NCBI RefSeq assembly: GCF_007741475.1
Contig: NZ_CP036261.1
Span: 1,488,001 to 1,552,000 of the forward strand
Source of the DNA: Rosistilla ulvae
GTDB lineage: Bacteria > Planctomycetota > Planctomycetia > Pirellulales > Pirellulaceae
Direction: 5' to 3'
DNA length: 64,000 nt
The position numbers were made by a program, and so were the translations under genes. The notes beneath the pieces are model-generated. The model had not been told where the DNA came from. It saw only the letters and a list, made by a program, of their open reading frames with translations, and searched no databases. Below are positions 29,243-38,517 of this stretch, in pieces; positions within the stretch are counted from its first letter, which is position 1, and each line of letters begins with the position of its first letter.

Positions 29243-30547
29243 ATGAAGACCAACGATCGATTGCCGATGATGGTTAAGATTTTGTGTTTATTCCTCCCCG
29301 CCACGGCGCTCTTCGGACAGTCGACCGATTGGCCGCAGTGGCGCGGTCCGCATCGCGACGGCAAAGCAGCCGAACAGGCGTTGTTGCAGCAGTGGCCCGA
29401 GGGTGGCCCCAAGCTGAAGTGGACCTTCCGCGATTGCGGCGTCGGATATTCGGGGTTCTCGATCGTGGGTGACCAATTATTCACGATGGGGCTGGAAGAG
29501 GGCCAGTGTTATGTGATCGCTGTGAAGCCGAGCGACGGCAGCGAACTCTGGCGCACGCCGATCGGACCGGCTGCAAAAGAGGACGCTTATCTAATGGGCT
29601 GGGGAGGCGGGCCGCGTAGCACCCCCACCGTCGATGGCGATCATTTATATGCGCTCAGCGATACCGGCGTGTTGGCCTGCTTGAAAACCGCCGACGGTGA
29701 ATTGGTTTGGAAAGTCAGCCTGGTCGACGACTTCGGCGGCTCGATTCCCAAATGGGGTTACAGCGAATCGGCGTTGATCGACGGCGACCGCGTGATCGTC
29801 ACGCCCGGCGGTAAGAACTTTATGATCGGTTTGGATAAACAAACCGGAAAACAGATTTGGGGCAGCGAAGGGATCGAAGCGAAGGCGCAGTATGCGTCGG
29901 TAATCAAACACACCGTCGATGGGATCACGTTTTACGTCACCGCCAGCAACCCGGGACTGATCGCCGTCGATGCAACCAGCGGCAAGCAGGTGTTTGCCGA
30001 CACGGGCACTGCCAACGGCGTCGCGGTGATCCCAACGCCGATCGCAACGGGCGACTTCGTTTACCACACGTCGGCCTACGATGCCGGCAACACGTTGGTC
30101 AAATTGGCCAAGGGGGATTCGGGAACCCTGGCTGTTGAACCTGTCTATTCGCTTTCGAAGGAATCCAAAAGCATGGAGAACCATCACGGCGGCGTCGTGT
30201 TGGTCGATGGCGTGATCTATGGATTCACCAAGACAAATCGTGGCAACTGGATGGCTCAAGACTTCCAAACCGGCGACACGCTGTGGATGGAATCGGTCGG
30301 CAAGACGCGCAGCGGTTCGATCGCGTATGCCGATGGCCGGCTGTATTGCTACGGCGACCAAGATGGCTCGGTCGTGTTGGCTGAACCAAGTCGCAATGGT
30401 CTTGTCGTGAAAGGTAAGCTTGTGCTGCCCGAACAAACGGACATCGACCGCGGCAAGGGAGCGATCTGGGCTCACCCGGTGATTGCTGGCAATACATTGT
30501 TTCTGCGCGACCAAGATCTGGTCTTCGCTTTTGATCTGAAACGTTAG
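29243..30547 (+). CDS. Exported PQQ-like beta-propeller protein
   Basis: 434 residues from the ATG at 29243. AAGGA lies 9 bases upstream and the product starts with a signal peptide (MVKILCLFLPATALFGQ). The mature N-terminus STDWPQWRGPHRDG is the hallmark of planctomycete PQQ-like propellers. Repeated blade motifs follow: DGSELWRTPIG, DGELVWKVSL, TGKQIWGSEG, TSGKQVFADTG and TGDTLWMESVG. No calcium or PQQ catalytic residues can be claimed, so it may be a binding or scaffold protein rather than a dehydrogenase. A longer in-frame version from 29048 lacks a leader. Role unknown; periplasmic. Confidence 0.9.
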   Translation: MKTNDRLPMMVKILCLFLPATALFGQSTDWPQWRGPHRDGKAAEQALLQQWPEGGPKLKWTFRDCGVGYSGFSIVGDQLFTMGLEEGQCYVIAVKPSDGSELWRTPIGPAAKEDAYLMGWGGGPRSTPTVDGDHLYALSDTGVLACLKTADGELVWKVSLVDDFGGSIPKWGYSESALIDGDRVIVTPGGKNFMIGLDKQTGKQIWGSEGIEAKAQYASVIKHTVDGITFYVTASNPGLIAVDATSGKQVFADTGTANGVAVIPTPIATGDFVYHTSAYDAGNTLVKLAKGDSGTLAVEPVYSLSKESKSMENHHGGVVLVDGVIYGFTKTNRGNWMAQDFQTGDTLWMESVGKTRSGSIAYADGRLYCYGDQDGSVVLAEPSRNGLVVKGKLVLPEQTDIDRGKGAIWAHPVIAGNTLFLRDQDLVFAFDLKR

Positions 30548-30582
30548 ACGATCCGGTTTATTGAACCGTCGATGGAAACGAA

Positions 30583-30618
30583 AAAAGCCTGGCTGCGATC
30601 GCTCGCGGCCAGGCTTTT
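30583..30618. terminator. Bidirectional intrinsic terminator
   Basis: Arms aaaagcctggc (30583-30593) and gccaggctttt (30608-30618), perfect over 11 bases, between the convergent PQQ-like gene and the lipoprotein gene. A/T tails lie on both sides. Confidence 0.85.
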
Positions 30619-30647
30619 CGTTTTGTTGCGTTGGATGTCGCAGCGGC

Positions 30648-31223
30648 TTACAGTTCGGGGACGGTTGCCGGGTCGACATCGCCCACCATGTGAAGGTGGT
30701 TGTGATCGACATAGATGATTTCGACCGAGTCTTGATCTTCGAGCGTGTGCGGCACAGGATAGCCGACGATCGTTCGCTCGGAGAAGTAGACGGTGCACTT
30801 GTAGTGAGCGTGGTGCAGTTGAACCGGGCCAACCAAAGGCATCACGCGAGGCGGATCGACGTAATCGGCGATCTTCTCTTTGATGATCCGCACGTTGTTG
30901 CGTTGACGCTCAAACAGCAACGGAATGCCACCTTGGATCGGCCGCGCTTTCTCCAGGGCCATCATGACTTCGTCGTCGCTGGGAGGATCCAACGCGATGG
31001 GGGGACCACCCGAGGTGATCGGTCCCAGAATTGGCACGCGAGCGTACCGTTCGTGCTCCCAGAACTTTTCTTCTTGCCGGTGTTGGTAATAAGGGCTAAC
31101 GGGAATTGGGAATCCAAAAATTCCCAACGTTGCCCCCGAGTCTACACCAAAGCAACCCGCTGAACTGATAGCCGCCAACGCAGCAAGCAGGGTGAGGAGG
31201 GTCTGTGATCCTTTGCGATTCAT
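30648..31223 (-). CDS. Putative lipoprotein, function unknown
   Basis: 191 residues from the ATG at 31223, chosen because AAGGA lies about 10 bases upstream. The leader TLLTLLAALAAISSAGC ends in a lipobox, so the protein is probably lipid-anchored. The mature part has Pro-rich turns (FGFPIPVSPYY, VPILGPITSGGPP) and a C-terminal beta-rich region (HYKCTVYFSERTIVGYP, SVEIIYVDHNHLHM). I do not recognise the family. Planctomycete genomes carry many such single lipoproteins. It is preceded by a 425-base gap without genes, which holds only the BON-gene terminator. Confidence 0.78.
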   Translation of the reverse strand: MNRKGSQTLLTLLAALAAISSAGCFGVDSGATLGIFGFPIPVSPYYQHRQEEKFWEHERYARVPILGPITSGGPPIALDPPSDDEVMMALEKARPIQGGIPLLFERQRNNVRIIKEKIADYVDPPRVMPLVGPVQLHHAHYKCTVYFSERTIVGYPVPHTLEDQDSVEIIYVDHNHLHMVGDVDPATVPEL

Positions 31224-31579
31224 CCAATCAGTCCTTCGCGGTTGACTATCCATCGTCGCCAGCAGCGGTTGCGTGCTCTTCCTGATGCCCGCACGCTGCC
31301 CATGGAAATCCTGTTTCCAATATTATCTATCGTGTAAATTTGTAACGATCTTGCGGGTTTTTCAGGTAAACCGCCAAATTCCTTGTCGCTAGCAATTGTC
31401 TGCCGTCGTTCGGCGACAAATCGGCTGCCCGGCAGCATCGGACAAGCGACGCGTGGGGGCCGTTGCAGCTCCGTTCTGCAGGGTGAATCCTTGCAGATGG
31501 GGGCGACAGCGTAGCCGATCGGCGGCGTTCTATTGGCCCGTTGCGCAGACAGGCCAGCTGCTCGCGGGAGTGCAAACGA

Positions 31580-31607
31580 AAAAAGCCCTCGACATAATGT
31601 CGAGGGC
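31580..31607 (-). terminator. Intrinsic terminator of the BON-domain gene
   Basis: Arms gccctcgacat (31585-31595) and atgtcgagggc (31597-31607), perfect over 11 bases. On the minus strand the stem is followed by TTTTTTC, 42 bases past the stop of the BON gene. Confidence 0.85.
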
Positions 31608-31648
31608 CTTTCATCGCAAGCATTTAAGAAGGGGACGCTAGCTGACGA

Positions 31649-32962
31649 CTAGCGAGACTTCGACGAGTAGTCGAGCTGCCACCATCCGTCGTCCCATTCC
31701 AGGGTCACCTTGCGCCAGTTCAATGGCACTTGGGGATAAGGATAGAACGGGCCGATGTAAGGCCAAGCCGATGGGCTGTACTGCTTGGGGTACGACAACG
31801 CGGCGTAGTTTGGGTAAGCCGAGTAGCCAGGCCATGCGTAGTTAGGCAGGTTGGGTTGATCGGTTCGTGGCGAACCGTAAGCCATTCCAGCGGATGCAGG
31901 TTGCATCGGCATCGGTTGGCCACCCATCATCGTCGCTCGGTTGACAGCCATTCCGTTCGATGCGTTGGCATACGGTTGCGGCATGGTGCTAGGACGATAA
32001 GGAACAGGCATCATTCGTGCTGGCGAACGCGTCATGCCAGCATGGGGTGCCGCTTGGGCAACCGCAGGCCGTGGAACCGGATGAACCGAAGTAGGAGCAA
32101 GTCCTGGCGATGGCATCGGAACCGGTGCTGCCGAGAAGACGGGGACCGCGTCGGAAGCTTGGCGAACACGCCCCGAATCGTCTTTCATCATGACGTTGAT
32201 GTCATTCAATACATTGGTCACGCCAGGAACGTTGCGGACGATTTCCAGCATCGTTTCGCGTTGTTCGCTGGTCACGGTGCGACCTTGCAACCAGACCTCG
32301 CCACCGTTGGTGGTGATGTCCATGGCGAATCCACGCAACCGACCATCTTGCTTTGCTTGCGTCAAAGCTTTGGTGATCCGGGCGTTGAGTTCGCGATCGA
32401 GATCCCCGGCGGTCGGTTGAGGAACCGAGACGATAGGTTCATTGTTGCTGACAGGAGCAATTTGAACGGGTGCAATCGTCGTTGCCAGTTGAGTCACAGG
32501 ACCCTTGGTCGGACGGGTGATCGCTTCGGGAACGACAACTTTGCCCGCAGGCTTTACGACGCCCGCTGGGGTCGCATCGACGATCAATACCGGTTCTGGC
32601 TTCTTGATCGATGAGACCGCGGTTGCTTCTGGAACCGACTTGACGGCTGGTTTGGCCATGACCAAAGTTGGTGCCGTGGTCGCTGGCAATTTCATGCCGT
32701 CGACAATGTCTTTAATGCCTTCAATGCTCTTGGTCGCGTCGAGGACCAAATCCCGTTGGGTCAACGATGCGACGCTGCCATCAAAGGCAACCACACCGTC
32801 GTTGACCTTCAGGTCGACCTTGAAGTCTTTCAACGCGCCCGAGTCGCGATGAGTCTTTAGCTTTGCAATAATCTGTTCGGCGATCTCGCGATCTCCCGAC
32901 CACGCACTCAACGGCATCGACATCGTTGCCATCATCGCCATACCGACAAATAGTCGTCGCAT
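31649..32962 (-). CDS. Exported protein with two BON domains and Pro/Tyr-rich tail
   Basis: 437 residues with a strong ribosome site (GGGAGGGGG) before the ATG and a signal peptide (LFVGMAMMATMSMPLSAWS). BON domain 1 is at about 25-92 (AEQIIAKLKTHRD, LKVNDGVVAFDGSV, GIKDIVDGM). A low-complexity Pro/Val/Lys linker follows. BON domain 2 is at about 190-265 (LNARITKALTQAKQDGRL, NGGEVWLQGRTVTSEQRE, VPGVTNVLNDINV). The tail of about 170 residues is rich in Pro, Met, Tyr and Ser. BON domains bind membranes or envelope components, so an outer-envelope stress or structural role is likely, as inference. Confidence 0.92.
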   Translation of the reverse strand: MRRLFVGMAMMATMSMPLSAWSGDREIAEQIIAKLKTHRDSGALKDFKVDLKVNDGVVAFDGSVASLTQRDLVLDATKSIEGIKDIVDGMKLPATTAPTLVMAKPAVKSVPEATAVSSIKKPEPVLIVDATPAGVVKPAGKVVVPEAITRPTKGPVTQLATTIAPVQIAPVSNNEPIVSVPQPTAGDLDRELNARITKALTQAKQDGRLRGFAMDITTNGGEVWLQGRTVTSEQRETMLEIVRNVPGVTNVLNDINVMMKDDSGRVRQASDAVPVFSAAPVPMPSPGLAPTSVHPVPRPAVAQAAPHAGMTRSPARMMPVPYRPSTMPQPYANASNGMAVNRATMMGGQPMPMQPASAGMAYGSPRTDQPNLPNYAWPGYSAYPNYAALSYPKQYSPSAWPYIGPFYPYPQVPLNWRKVTLEWDDGWWQLDYSSKSR

Positions 32963-33364
32963 GGTAACCCCCTCCCTAAGTTCAATTTGTAGATCCCACC
33001 GGATCTCTTGCTGCGATTCTTTAGCGGTGATAGCGGTCTGAGAACAGCGTCGCTGCCACCTAACAAAAACCTTCTGGATCGATCTGCCTGGTCGGCAAAT
33101 GCGTGTTTCCGGTAAACAGCTTTGAACCGTGCATCGAAGCCTAGCGCAAACCTGTTTCCTGTCTAGTTTTCGGCCAAACGAATATGCAGCCGATACGGTT
33201 TTTTCCGATTTTGTTGGTCTTCACGATTCTGCGTAGCTTACGGTGGCGCGATGCGTAGAGCGTGAAGAAGTCGAACGAGCACTCCATCGAACGATTCGAT
33301 AGGGCAAAAACGTCGGCGCGGGCACGCGTTGAGAGGACCCAGGGAAGCGAAAACCGGTCCCTAG
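32963..33364. other. Non-coding stretch, about 400 bases
   Basis: Upstream of the BON gene and downstream of the Deg operon. No convincing gene, terminator or promoter was recognised. Short open frames here have Arg/Ser-rich, shadow-like composition. Confidence 0.5.
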
Positions 33365-33500
33365 TGGCATCGGCATCGCGGCGGCTGACGGCGCAAATGC
33401 CAGCTAAGAGGACCGGAAGAAGCGGGGAAACGCTTGGCGATGGCATCGGCATCGCGGCAGCTGGCGGCGCAAATGCCAGCTAAGAGGACCGGAAGAAGCG
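33365..33500. repeat. 60-base direct duplication spanning a stop codon
   Basis: Copy 1 at 33365-33424 and copy 2 at 33441-33500, both starting tggcatcggcatcgcggc and ending accggaagaagcg, with two mismatches and a 16-base spacer. Copy 2 contains the last seven codons and stop of the 113-residue membrane protein; copy 1 repeats that stop region downstream. Confidence 0.85.
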
Positions 33501-33821
33501 AATGAACGCTCCAAACGCCAGCAACGAACCAAACAGCGGGATCAAGACGATCAGCAATTTGGGGTTGAAGAACGTTGCACCAATCAAGATCACGCCGATA
33601 GCTGTCGCCCCAGGAGGCAGCCAGGCCGCGGGGCGACGGACCACGGGGTAGGCGACCCAACAGGCAAACAGCACAAATCCAACCCGCAGAAGAGCGGCGT
33701 TGGAGACCGATTGGCCCAGTCGATCGCTTGTCAATTCGCCGATCCCACCCCACGCCAGCAGAACGACCGCAACGATCAAGATCAGCACGCGTTGGATGTC
33801 GATTTTGGTTTCACTGCTCAT
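33480..33821 (-). CDS. Small membrane protein, last gene of the Deg operon
   Basis: 113 residues with three or four hydrophobic segments: VLILIVAVVLLAWGGI, LLRVGFVLFACWVAYPV, AIGVILIGATFFN and LLIVLIPLFGSLLAFGAF. It starts 6 bases after the stop of the double-inactive Deg-like gene, so it is almost certainly co-transcribed. No family recognised. It may anchor or assist the protease-like proteins, which is inference from position only. Its final codons (FFRSS) fall inside a 60-base sequence that is duplicated downstream. Confidence 0.8.
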   Translation of the reverse strand: MSSETKIDIQRVLILIVAVVLLAWGGIGELTSDRLGQSVSNAALLRVGFVLFACWVAYPVVRRPAAWLPPGATAIGVILIGATFFNPKLLIVLIPLFGSLLAFGAFIRFFRSS

Positions 33822-33827
33822 CGGCGA

Positions 33828-35789
33828 TCAGATCCGTTCCAACGATCGGATCCAACGTCCGACCGCATCGCGAACTTTGGGATCATCCGCCAACGGTTCT
33901 TTCTCCGTCGATGGCTGCTGGAGAACGGGGAAACCGACGTTGGCGATCACACGTCCCCAAACAGGCATCTCGGTTCCGCCGACGACCAGAAATTGGACCG
34001 GCGAGGCGGGATCGTTTTCGCTCAACGCAAACCCGCCCGGTCGACTGCCCGAAGCGGCAATGCCACCTCGGACCAGTTCGCGATCACGCAGCGCGACAAG
34101 CATGCTCATCTCCGCTCCCGCTCCAAATCCGCCGACGACGATCTGTTGCGGCGCGACGTTGATCGCCTGTTGCGTCTGTTGAATCAACCGCACGATCACG
34201 TCCGATTCGGCGGGCTTCCAGCGATCGCTTTCGGCTGCCCCGATCGCCAGGATCGCCAACTGATGCTTCGCCGCGACACTTTTCCATGCTTCGACCAACG
34301 GTTCCAATTTCTCGGTACCCGGGCGAGCCAACAAGACAAGCAGGCCAAGGCTAGGTCCTTTGTCTCCCTTCGGTTTCAGCAGACAGCTTTTGTTGGAGAC
34401 GTCCGGCAGCGAACGGGGGACGATTTCCCAAGCCTCTTCGGCGATCGGATCCTTCAGTTCCGGCAGCTCAGCAACAACGGTTTCGGGAGTCGATTGCAGG
34501 TCGCAGCGAACGTCCAACGGTTTGCCGTCGCGAAGGACTGTCAAATCCAAGTCCTCGCCGGGAGGATGGGTCATCACCAACAACCGGGCCCGATCGACGT
34601 CGTCGATCTTGTTGCCATCGATCGCTTGAATCGTGTCGCCGATCTGCAGCTTCGCACTGGCGGCGGCCGAGTCGTCAAAAATGTGAGCGATTTGCAGCGA
34701 TTTGTCCTGCGAATCGGCCAGCACGCCCAGCACCCGCGGCCGGAAGGCGGGGATATCGGCGGCCAATTCGACCTCGAACTCCAGCTCCTTCTCGTCGCGG
34801 AGAACCTTGATTTTCAAGACCTCTCCCGCGTCGCGTGGCCCCAGTAATTGTTTGATGTCGGCGTTCCAGCGAACAGCTTGTCCGTCGATCGCGATCAATT
34901 TATCTGCGGCTTGAATGCCGGCTCGCTTCGCTGGCGAAAGAGCCAGGACAGCCGACAGCGTCGTGTCATCGGAAAAGGGCATCTTGCTGGCCGGCACAAT
35001 CCCCAGCTTGCCAGCCCGAATGTCTTTTCCCGCCTTCATCGTTTCGACCCGGCTGGCGATTGCTTCGGCCGAGACAACAAAGGCGATCCCCGAATCGTAC
35101 CAGTCCGACTTTTCACCCGCCGACCCCGCTTCGGGTTTCATCGGGACCGAGATGCCGATCATTTCGCCGTTGATATCGACGACCGGACCGCCATAAAACG
35201 ACGGTGAAATACGAGCGTCGATTTGCACTGCGCGGCCGAACATTCGCTCGGTGGCACTGACGATGCCGATCGAAACCGAAGGGGTTTCGGGCGAGATCCC
35301 GCGGCCGACGGCGATCGCCCACTGGCCAACACGCACCTTCTCCTTGCGCTGCAACGCGACATGGTTCCCCGAACCGCTGGGTTTTGTTTTCAGCAGCACC
35401 AGCTCGCGGCTGAAGTCCCGCGCGACAAGTTCCGCTGGCTGCCGCGAACCATCCGCCTGGACGATCAAGATGCTCGCCGGCGTCTCTTCCAAGCCCCACA
35501 GGCTGGTCAGAATATGCCCTTGGTCATCGATCCGCGTTCCCGAAATCGGCGCCCCCAGGGTCAGTTCGCCCTGCGATGCCGAAGCTCCAATCGTTTCGAT
35601 CTGCACCACGGCACCTGCCGTTTTTTGGATCGCTTGTTGGATCGCTGCGTATTCGGCGTCTTGAGCGATCGCGACGCCAGGCGGCTGCGACGCGGCAAAC
35701 ACGACGGCTAGCGAAAGACTCGCAATGAACGGAGCGATGCCCCGGCGGCCTCGCCGCGACGACTGGTGATTTTGTCTCATGTGTTTCAT
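33828..35789 (-). CDS. Inactive Deg-like protein with two PDZ domains and alpha/beta-hydrolase-like domain
   Basis: 653 residues, exported (ASLSLAVVFAASQPPGVAIAQ). A trypsin-like S1C domain is at about 50-250, but aligned with its active neighbour all three catalytic positions differ: His to Trp98 (GHILTSLW), Asp to Glu129 (SRELVLLK) and Ser to Tyr199 (SPSFYGGP instead of NPGNSGGP). PDZ-like domains are at about 258-345 and 353-435 (AKRAGIQAADKLIAIDG, SAKLQIGDTIQAIDG). The C-terminal 190 residues resemble an alpha/beta hydrolase, with GGFGAGAEM where GxSxG is expected, so this nucleophile also seems lost. The product may be a non-catalytic binding partner. It starts 9 bases after the previous stop. 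An ATG three codons in (35780) has AGGA better placed. Confidence 0.88.
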   Translation of the reverse strand: MKHMRQNHQSSRRGRRGIAPFIASLSLAVVFAASQPPGVAIAQDAEYAAIQQAIQKTAGAVVQIETIGASASQGELTLGAPISGTRIDDQGHILTSLWGLEETPASILIVQADGSRQPAELVARDFSRELVLLKTKPSGSGNHVALQRKEKVRVGQWAIAVGRGISPETPSVSIGIVSATERMFGRAVQIDARISPSFYGGPVVDINGEMIGISVPMKPEAGSAGEKSDWYDSGIAFVVSAEAIASRVETMKAGKDIRAGKLGIVPASKMPFSDDTTLSAVLALSPAKRAGIQAADKLIAIDGQAVRWNADIKQLLGPRDAGEVLKIKVLRDEKELEFEVELAADIPAFRPRVLGVLADSQDKSLQIAHIFDDSAAASAKLQIGDTIQAIDGNKIDDVDRARLLVMTHPPGEDLDLTVLRDGKPLDVRCDLQSTPETVVAELPELKDPIAEEAWEIVPRSLPDVSNKSCLLKPKGDKGPSLGLLVLLARPGTEKLEPLVEAWKSVAAKHQLAILAIGAAESDRWKPAESDVIVRLIQQTQQAINVAPQQIVVGGFGAGAEMSMLVALRDRELVRGGIAASGSRPGGFALSENDPASPVQFLVVGGTEMPVWGRVIANVGFPVLQQPSTEKEPLADDPKVRDAVGRWIRSLERI

Positions 35790-35798
35790 CCTAACTGA

Positions 35799-36809
35799 CT
35801 ATCGAACCAGTCTCAGCGACAAGATTTCCGAGCCCCGCTGCAGGACGATCGAAACCGGATCGCGGCGATCGATGCTGCGCAGCTGCTCCAACAGACGGTC
35901 CTGGTTTTCAATCCGGACCTTCCCAACCAACAGAATCAAATCGTCGGGCCTCAGCCCCGCCGCGGCGGCGGGCGATCTGGGCACGACGGCGTCGACGTAG
36001 GCGGGCGTCTGATCCAAGACGTTGGGGACCATCAACATTCCCAGAGTTTCAAAGTTGTGCGATTTGTCGCGAGCCAACAGCTCCGTTTTGGGTGGCTCGA
36101 CGATCGCTTCGCCCGAGACGATCGCTAGCAACCGCGGCCGCAACGTCGTTGCGGGCAGGGCGTAGTTCAGCCAGGCACCGCTGCGCGCGTCGCGGAGTTC
36201 CTTGCCGAGCATGCCGACAAGTTCGCCGCCTCGAGTGACCAAAGCCCCACCGGCCGCGCCGGGGTTGTTCGCAACCAAGTCCAAGATCAGGACCTCGCCT
36301 TGATAAGCCGATTTGAAGACGCCGCTGCGGGCGTCCAGTTCGGCAACGCCAGCGACGTAGCCCTGCATCACGCTCGCTGGTTCCCGGCCGGTGGCGATGT
36401 TAAACAGATTGCTGATCGCCAACACCGGCTGGCCGGCTTGCGTCGGTGGCACCTCCCGAATCGCGAAGTAGGGCAAATCGCCTGCTTCAATTTTCAAGAC
36501 CGCCAGTTCTAACTGGGGTTCAAATCCGACAACTTCGGCTTCGAAGCGTCGCCCGTCGTCGAGGATCACCACGGGATCAACGTCCAGGACATAGCTCCAG
36601 GCCGTCGCGATGTGCCCCTCCGGAGAGACGAGGAAACCGCTTTGATAGGCTTCCAGACCTCCCAATCCACCGGCACCGTAGACCTTCACGACTTTACGCC
36701 GCGCGTCTTGGATCGTCTTTTTGACGGGATACTGAGCCTGTAGCAGAGCGGTGTTGAGGACCAGCGTCGCCAGCAACGCCACCGTCACGCATCGAATTCT
36801 ATTGTTCAT
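35799..36809 (-). CDS. Inactive Deg-like protein with PDZ domain
   Basis: 336 residues from the ATG at 36809, with a signal peptide (VTVALLATLVLNTALLQAQ). The trypsin-like fold is recognisable (SGFLVSPEGHIATAWSYVLD, LELAVLKIEAG, NNPGAAGGALVTRGGELVGM), but the triad is gone: the His position is Ser72, the Asp position Glu101, and the nucleophile Ala186 in NPGAAGG, which should be NPGNSGG. One C-terminal PDZ domain is at about 245-330 (SPAAAAGLRPDDLILLVG). It overlaps the end of the active protease gene by 11 bases, indicating coupled expression. Likely a pseudoprotease acting as a binding or regulatory partner in the periplasm, as inference. A longer start at 36881 would add 24 residues without leader features. 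Confidence 0.9.
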   Translation of the reverse strand: MNNRIRCVTVALLATLVLNTALLQAQYPVKKTIQDARRKVVKVYGAGGLGGLEAYQSGFLVSPEGHIATAWSYVLDVDPVVILDDGRRFEAEVVGFEPQLELAVLKIEAGDLPYFAIREVPPTQAGQPVLAISNLFNIATGREPASVMQGYVAGVAELDARSGVFKSAYQGEVLILDLVANNPGAAGGALVTRGGELVGMLGKELRDARSGAWLNYALPATTLRPRLLAIVSGEAIVEPPKTELLARDKSHNFETLGMLMVPNVLDQTPAYVDAVVPRSPAAAAGLRPDDLILLVGKVRIENQDRLLEQLRSIDRRDPVSIVLQRGSEILSLRLVR

Positions 36810-38517
36810 TTGCCGACGCCTTCCATTGTTCGACCTGCATCCGCCAAGCCCGCCGCTCGCCAAAATAGAGCGACAGTCCAACGGGTTGATTTTTGTCTCC
36901 CGCTTCGATCAACAGTTCCGCCGGGTCGCGGAAGCGATCGGCCCAGCATTCGACAGCTTCCAGCCGCCCCGATTCCGGATCGAAGTAGAACCATGATTCG
37001 AGTTCTCCGGAGGTGCCGACCAAGACGTCGCGGAGTGGATATTCGCCACGCAGCGGCATCGTCCCCAGATAATAGACCTCACCGAATCGATCGGGCCCCA
37101 ATTCAACCATCCGATGCCACGCGTCCAGACAAGCGGCGAAGGCGGGCAATTGCTGGCTATCGATCCCGTCGTATAAAGCTGTCGGGTCCAACAGGGTCGG
37201 CTGGCCCCCATCGGTTGCGATCGAGACCTGCTTGCCCAGAGTCAGATCCAGCACGGGGCCATCGTTATCGGTCGGTCCCTCGATCGTCCAAGCTCCCGAC
37301 GCGTTGGGGCTGTGCTTTTTCAAGGACTCCCACAACCGCTGCTGATGCAGTCGATTGAAGTAGTAATTGGCGTATCCGTGTTTGGCTTCGTAAACCGCTT
37401 CGACCGACGCCGGCAGTTCGGCGTCATGAGCGTTTGCGGCAGCGATCTGATCCTTTTCGGAATCCCCTTCTTTTTCCTGCGGGCGAGGAGGAGGTGGCGG
37501 CATCGACGCGGCCATCTTCTCTAGCAGTTCATCGCGTCCGTGGACGCCCGCCAAGCGGACGATCGTGTCGACGTTGCGACCTTCGTGGCGGAAGCTGATC
37601 GGCACTCGCCAGCCTTTGGGAAGCGTACCGAGCACGTTTTGCAAGTCGTTGGCCGACGCGACGTCGCGGCCGTTGACCGCCAGGATTTCGGCACCGTAAC
37701 GCAGCCCGCGGCGGTAGGCGTCGGAGTTCTCTAGGATATTGCTGACGATCACCTTCCCTTCGTCGGTGGCAACGGTCGCACCTAGCGTGGCGTGATCGAC
37801 GATCCGGCCGCTGTGCAGATAGCCGAGGAAGTTCTTGGCTTGGTTGATTGAAATCGCGTAGCCGACGCCAACGTTCACGCGGCCTCGCTTTTCGAAGGAG
37901 GCGCGGCCGACGATACCGATCAGTTTCGAATCGGCAGCGTACAGCGGACCGCCCGAATTCCCTGGATTGATCGACGCGTCGGTTTGCAAGCAATCGGCGT
38001 ATTCCAAAAGCGTTCCCGAGGGATATTGATAGCGATGAACGCCGCTGATCAATCCCCAGGTGACGGTCGGTTGCAGGTCGTTGGCCAGCAGGAACGGGTT
38101 GCCGATCACCATGCACCAATCGCCCTGTTGGACGCGGTCGCTGTTCCCCAGCTCTGCGGCGGAGAAGTCGCTGCGTCCCAGCAGCTTGACGAGCGCCAGA
38201 TCGCCGACCGGATCGATTCCCACGATGACTGTGTCGTAAAGATTCCCGTCGGCCATCCCACAGACCATGTACGCGCCGGCGGGGCTGCTGACGTGAAAAT
38301 TGGTCAGCGCGAAACCTTCCGGATCGATCACCACTCCGCTGCCGCCACCGGCTCCGCTGGGGACAAACACGCTGACGGCCGACTTGGTCGCCTGGGCGAT
38401 CGCCGCAATCCGATCCGCTTCGGCTTTCAAAACGCTAGCATCGACATCCGCACTGCGGCCGGTTGCCGGCAAGGCGACCAGCAGACACGCGGCTAAAAAC
38501 GACTTCCGGTCGATCAT
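36799..38517 (-). CDS. HtrA/Deg-family serine protease with PDZ domain, active site intact
   Basis: 572 residues, exported (signal FLAACLLVALPATGRS). S1C trypsin-like domain with a complete triad: His75 (LTNFHVSS), Asp106 (VGDLALVK) and Ser188 (DASINPGNSGGPL). A PDZ-like domain is at about 243-320 (NSDAYRRGLRYGAEILAVNG). A Pro-rich linker (MPPPPPRPQEKE) follows, then about 220 C-terminal residues of a domain I do not recognise (YANYYFNRLHQQRLWE, GPVLDLTLGKQVSIATDG, ELESWFYFDPESGRLEAVE). Expected role: envelope protein quality control. The ATG overlaps the stop of the NPCBM-like gene (ATGA). Two catalytically dead paralogues follow in the same operon. Confidence 0.93.
   Translation of the reverse strand: MIDRKSFLAACLLVALPATGRSADVDASVLKAEADRIAAIAQATKSAVSVFVPSGAGGGSGVVIDPEGFALTNFHVSSPAGAYMVCGMADGNLYDTVIVGIDPVGDLALVKLLGRSDFSAAELGNSDRVQQGDWCMVIGNPFLLANDLQPTVTWGLISGVHRYQYPSGTLLEYADCLQTDASINPGNSGGPLYAADSKLIGIVGRASFEKRGRVNVGVGYAISINQAKNFLGYLHSGRIVDHATLGATVATDEGKVIVSNILENSDAYRRGLRYGAEILAVNGRDVASANDLQNVLGTLPKGWRVPISFRHEGRNVDTIVRLAGVHGRDELLEKMAASMPPPPPRPQEKEGDSEKDQIAAANAHDAELPASVEAVYEAKHGYANYYFNRLHQQRLWESLKKHSPNASGAWTIEGPTDNDGPVLDLTLGKQVSIATDGGQPTLLDPTALYDGIDSQQLPAFAACLDAWHRMVELGPDRFGEVYYLGTMPLRGEYPLRDVLVGTSGELESWFYFDPESGRLEAVECWADRFRDPAELLIEAGDKNQPVGLSLYFGERRAWRMQVEQWKASANEQ

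Noticed and set aside
33141-33753. Minus-strand open frames of 103 and 130 codons around the 60-base duplication
   Set aside because: They are created by reading the duplicated segment and the membrane-protein gene out of frame. No leader or ribosome site.
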